Assembly: GCA_040506275.1 (NCBI GenBank)
Contig: JBEVXD010000004.1
Location: 389,242 to 453,241 of the forward strand
Length of the DNA: 64,000 nt
Reading direction: 5' to 3'
DNA from: Thiodiazotropha sp040506275
GTDB lineage: Bacteria; Pseudomonadota; Gammaproteobacteria; Chromatiales; Chromatiaceae
Position numbers and translations under genes: made by a program. The notes beneath the pieces are model-generated. The model saw only the letters and a list, made by a program, of their open reading frames with translations, did not search any database and was not told where the DNA came from. Positions 60,900-64,000 of this stretch are shown piece after piece. Numbering within the stretch: position 1 is the stretch's first letter; each line of letters begins with the position of its first letter.

Positions 60900-63671
60900 T
60901 CACTCTCCGACCATCTCAAACATCATCTGCCAGCGTTGGGGATGGGTCCAACGCCTGGTGCAGTAGGTCATCAGGTCGAATACCCGACCCGCCTCATCGT
61001 CAGTTGCAAATATTAAGGTATTGTTGTCGATATCCCAGACCACATCCGTAACCTCGCCACCATCTACCCAGTAATCTGGGTGTGTTGTCTCATCCAGTGG
61101 ATTGGCAGCAGGGGGGGAGTCGTCGTCCGGGCAGGTGATCGCCAGATGGGATTGCCCATAAATATGACCAATTTCATGGGCAAGGGTCTCTTGATTGACC
61201 GGCGAGAGCAGGATATTGGATTCAGGTAGCGCCCGCCCCCAGGAGCCGATAGGGGTGAGTAAGGTCCATATAGCATCATCCTCATCCGGACAGAGAAAAC
61301 CGGTAACATCAAGAAACTGGCAGGCTCGAATCAGCTGCAGCCATTCCAGATTGGTGTTTCCGAGAATATCGAACTGGTTCGAATCCGACCATCCAGGTGG
61401 AATATCGATATTACCTACCGGAGTGCTGATCACCCAGGCATCTGCGCCAATGGTAACGGAGAGGGTTGGGTGACGTTCGACGATACCAGGCACAGCGGGA
61501 AGATATCGTTGGTATGCGCTGTTAATGACCTCTGTGCATTCACTGTTGGTGGGAGGATTCGAGGCAAGAAAAAATACTGCAGGCGTGGTATCAGTAATCA
61601 CAATGGTCGCCGGTATGTAGCGTACAAAAGGCTTGGCCCGCGCTTCAAACTCTACCGCTTCAATGGTCATTACAAATGAGTCCTGATACCCACGTTCACC
61701 GGGTGGTGCCGCTGCATCATCAACCCTAGCCTGGATCTGAATATCAATCGCTCCAAAACAAAGAGTAAACGGAATAACGAAGTTGAGCGTCTCTTCAATT
61801 TCACGCCGGTCAGGCTCAACCGGGAGGTCGATGGTTACACCCGGATTTGGGGTAGCGTCTGAAGAGCCATTGACCGCATCCATCCAGGGCCACCAGGGGT
61901 TGTTACCATGTTCACGTACCCGTATCCGCCCCCTCACACCTGGTAACTGATCAAGACCGCCGAAACCGTCAAGTTGATGAGTTGCGAATAGACGCACACC
62001 GGTTCGTTTTTCGGCCACCAGTACCACATCGTTCTGTTCGGTTTGCACACCCTGTGTAATCTCTGCGTGAGTGATTTCAAGCTGGGGTCGTTTACTCGCC
62101 AGGATCCGAACCTGCTGGCGCACCACCCCACACTCGTTACTCGCCTCAAGTTCGTACGTGAATAGTGCCGGTTCATCATGAGCCAGGGGTTCGAGCGTCC
62201 AGGCGCTGCCTGTACTGATAGTCACTTCAGGGTTGCCGCCAAAATCTGGGCCATCATTGCTGACCCGACGCAGACTCAGTGTCTCTGCTCGTTCCACAAG
62301 CCAACGTAACACCACTACATCACCAGGAGACGCTAGCACTGAGTCACCCACTTCACCCAATCCCTCGTCATCCCGTGAATCGGCCTCAAACAGGTGAATT
62401 AGAGGATTACCCACATCCAGGTAATTTATCCCGATATCGGGAGGACAGGGTATTCCTCTGATTGCAGGCCACTCAGGGAAAAGCAGTGGTGCCCCGAGAC
62501 AGCGGCTTGCAGTAAGAATCGACCGGGTATCGGCATTGGCTTGACCGGCAAACTGGTTCCAGGCGTTGACACCCATAGGATCATAGAAACCGACCGGGCC
62601 TGGCTCTACTCCGTTGGGCAGGGTAATGACAATCTCGGTATCGCTCCAGGAATCCGCCTCAACGACTCGACATCTACCACTAACATGAAGCACTAAGAGA
62701 CGGTTCTCAGGCTGTGTGTTACCAAATCCTGAGCCGTGAATGATCAGCAGCTGACCAGCACAGGGTCCTTCCATCACGATGCTCTCGATACCATCGGCAA
62801 AGGCTGTTATACGCCCATACCAAGCTATCGAAGGCGCCCCCTCCTCAAGTATCTGAAGCAGCTGATCCTCACACCCTGAACGCACCAGCTCTTCTGGAAT
62901 TTCAGGTGGTGGTGGACAGGGGGAACCAGGACCAAAACCAGGGTCAATACCCGGGCCCCAGGGGTCGCCCTCCGGATCGATCGGATCACCGGGTCCCCAG
63001 GGATCTCCGGCGGGGCCACCATCCGGGCCATGACGGTTACCCGGTCCTGGCTCTCCTCCAGATGCGCCCCAGTTCAAGGCTTGGTTCTGCAGCAGAAAAC
63101 TGTTTAATGCTCTATCCCCGCCCCTCAATTGGGTTGCACGCGCCACTTCCAGATAACCATGGCAGTCACTCAGCCCTGCAATGACATCAAAAGCCTGCGT
63201 TAATCCAGCACCTCCCCGATAGGCCATGGCAGCGCCCATGTAGATACCCGCCAAGCCACCGAGCTGTATCAACCTGGTCTGATCAAAGTTGGCATGCTGC
63301 TTTGGCGCTGAACGTGCTCGATCCGCAAGCCGTTGACGACCACCGGAGAAGTGCGGATGGGATTGAATGAGTTGCTTGATCGCGCTGCGAAGCTCTACCG
63401 CAGCTTCAGGTTCATGATTCAGCACAGATCCGGCAAGTTGATGCAGATGTTGCAAAGTGTCGAGCGGCTGGTTGAGCCGACGCATCAAAGCACTCGCCCT
63501 GGCCCCGTCACGTTTTGCCAAACGCCTGACGGTGCGTTGCAGATCAGCAATGTTTTCCCGCGCGACGAGATCAGGAAATGGTATGACCTCAGGCTGCTGT
63601 GGCTTTTTCGATTTACCTGTTTTGGACTTAGCTTCGCTGCAAACGGATGACTTTTTTCGGTTTTTCTTCAC
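60900..63671 (-). CDS. Large multidomain metzincin-like metalloprotease
   Basis: 923 residues from GTG 63671, chosen because GGAGG precedes it; the frame is open to TTG 63692. Layout: a basic, Lys/Ser-rich start without a signal peptide; a helical region (about 30-200) with GGLAGIYMGAAMAYRGG; a Gly/Pro/Asp-rich linker (about 205-255) with repeated DPWGPG; an IPT/TIG-like domain (about 300-370: LLIIHGSGFGN, WSDTEIVITLPNGVEPGPV); beta domains with ITHAEITQGVQTEQNDVVLVA; and a C-terminal protease with HEIGHIYGQSH (HEXXHXXGXXH) near 828-838 and a Met-turn FDLMTYC near 898. This is zinc-metzincin architecture. The target and export route are unknown. Confidence 0.78.
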   Translation of the reverse strand: MKKNRKKSSVCSEAKSKTGKSKKPQQPEVIPFPDLVARENIADLQRTVRRLAKRDGARASALMRRLNQPLDTLQHLHQLAGSVLNHEPEAAVELRSAIKQLIQSHPHFSGGRQRLADRARSAPKQHANFDQTRLIQLGGLAGIYMGAAMAYRGGAGLTQAFDVIAGLSDCHGYLEVARATQLRGGDRALNSFLLQNQALNWGASGGEPGPGNRHGPDGGPAGDPWGPGDPIDPEGDPWGPGIDPGFGPGSPCPPPPEIPEELVRSGCEDQLLQILEEGAPSIAWYGRITAFADGIESIVMEGPCAGQLLIIHGSGFGNTQPENRLLVLHVSGRCRVVEADSWSDTEIVITLPNGVEPGPVGFYDPMGVNAWNQFAGQANADTRSILTASRCLGAPLLFPEWPAIRGIPCPPDIGINYLDVGNPLIHLFEADSRDDEGLGEVGDSVLASPGDVVVLRWLVERAETLSLRRVSNDGPDFGGNPEVTISTGSAWTLEPLAHDEPALFTYELEASNECGVVRQQVRILASKRPQLEITHAEITQGVQTEQNDVVLVAEKRTGVRLFATHQLDGFGGLDQLPGVRGRIRVREHGNNPWWPWMDAVNGSSDATPNPGVTIDLPVEPDRREIEETLNFVIPFTLCFGAIDIQIQARVDDAAAPPGERGYQDSFVMTIEAVEFEARAKPFVRYIPATIVITDTTPAVFFLASNPPTNSECTEVINSAYQRYLPAVPGIVERHPTLSVTIGADAWVISTPVGNIDIPPGWSDSNQFDILGNTNLEWLQLIRACQFLDVTGFLCPDEDDAIWTLLTPIGSWGRALPESNILLSPVNQETLAHEIGHIYGQSHLAITCPDDDSPPAANPLDETTHPDYWVDGGEVTDVVWDIDNNTLIFATDDEAGRVFDLMTYCTRRWTHPQRWQMMFEMVGE

Positions 63672-63794
63672 GCCCCCTCCATTACGCCCCAATGCAGCTA
63701 ACGAGCGTCAATTCCATGTTTCCACCGAGTATAGGTCGCGAATATCCCTTTTATCTGAATCCCCCATTTATTCAGCGCCTATTTTCAAATTTAT

Positions 63795-63930
63795 CGGGTG
63801 CGGCCTGCCGCACCAGGCCCAACAGAAACGAAATCACCTGACAATTCGGATTACAGACACTGCTGATAGTAAACAGAGTATCTGGGATTTTTGGAGTATC
63901 TACTCCCCGATGGTGCGGCAGGCCGCACCC
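63795..63930. repeat. Composite element, copy 4
   Basis: Left palindrome GGTGCGGCCTGCCGCACC, core AACGAAATCACCTGACAATT ... CCCCGATG, right inverse palindrome. It is the same element as at 34101, 28 kb away. It lies upstream of the protease gene, so the promoter must be nearer 63672-63790. Confidence 0.88.
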
Positions 63931-64000
63931 TTGTATCTCTCCTGATGAATTGTTTAGCTATCAATTCATCACTCGGTGGTTAGACCTGCCCCGCACCCGA

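Overview
The window is a stretch of gammaproteobacterial chromosome of moderate GC. A TusE/DsrC-type sulfur relay protein, cytochrome c4 and a small c-type cytochrome, a GntR-controlled 2-methylcitrate operon with acnD/prpF, EfpL and a RapA helicase together suggest a free-living or symbiotic sulfur-oxidising lineage (Chromatiales/Sedimenticola-like). That placement is inference; the window has no rRNA or other strong taxonomic marker. No tRNA, rRNA, CRISPR array, prophage or classical IS transposase was recognised.

Layout. 1-5.5 kb: the 3' part of metE, then a scarred zone with a frameshifted DUF1287 relic, an AT-rich VF530 gene, a second copy of the last part of metE, a large secreted protein, and the remains of an arsR-acr3 arsenic operon. 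5.6-13.1 kb: a DRE-TIM aldolase, a DUF2057 protein, a DcaP-like porin and an RND pump with its adaptor. 13.1-18.2 kb: a glucosylglycerate module. gpgP and gpgS lie behind a good sigma-54 promoter and a near-consensus NtrC site, and convergent to them is a GH13 glucosylglycerate phosphorylase; a duplicated gpgS tail lies between. 18.3-27.8 kb: small housekeeping and electron-transfer genes (TusE/DsrC, CreA, diguanylate cyclase, cytochromes, copper chaperone). 28-33.4 kb: rapA and the betaine-lipid pair btaA-btaB. 33.4-35.3 kb: about 2 kb of stacked non-coding repeats. 35.3-44.1 kb: a PAS-GGDEF-EAL protein, a TPP-riboswitch-controlled thiC-rsuA operon, an isoaspartyl methyltransferase-like protein, an isochorismatase-like protein and a chemoreceptor. 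44.4-54.3 kb: the propionate locus prpE / prpR-prpB-prpC-acnD-(DUF559)-prpF. 54.7-63.7 kb: efpL, an FMN-binding glutamate synthase-like protein, an MscS channel, a metallophosphoesterase, and a two-gene operon of a large metzincin-like protease and an unrecognised partner.

Repeats dominate the spaces between genes. There are at least three palindromic families: a GTAG-GGTGSGGC REP-like family, a GTAG-GTYGGATAAGCG family and a CCCTCTCCC/GGGAGAGGG family. A roughly 141-bp composite element is built from two inverted copies of the first family around a conserved core. A roughly 190-bp hairpin-rich element is present three times.

The best candidate for something undescribed is the DUF559 (Vsr-like) nuclease gene between acnD and prpF. 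It is bracketed by near-identical direct repeats exactly 450 bp apart, and those repeats also supply its C-terminal codons and the ribosome-binding region of prpF. It looks like a minimal nuclease-plus-palindrome mobile unit. Other leads are the nitrogen-type control of glucosylglycerate synthesis, identically spaced twin operators in the prp promoters, duplicated 3' gene tails at metE and gpgS, and the metzincin pair.
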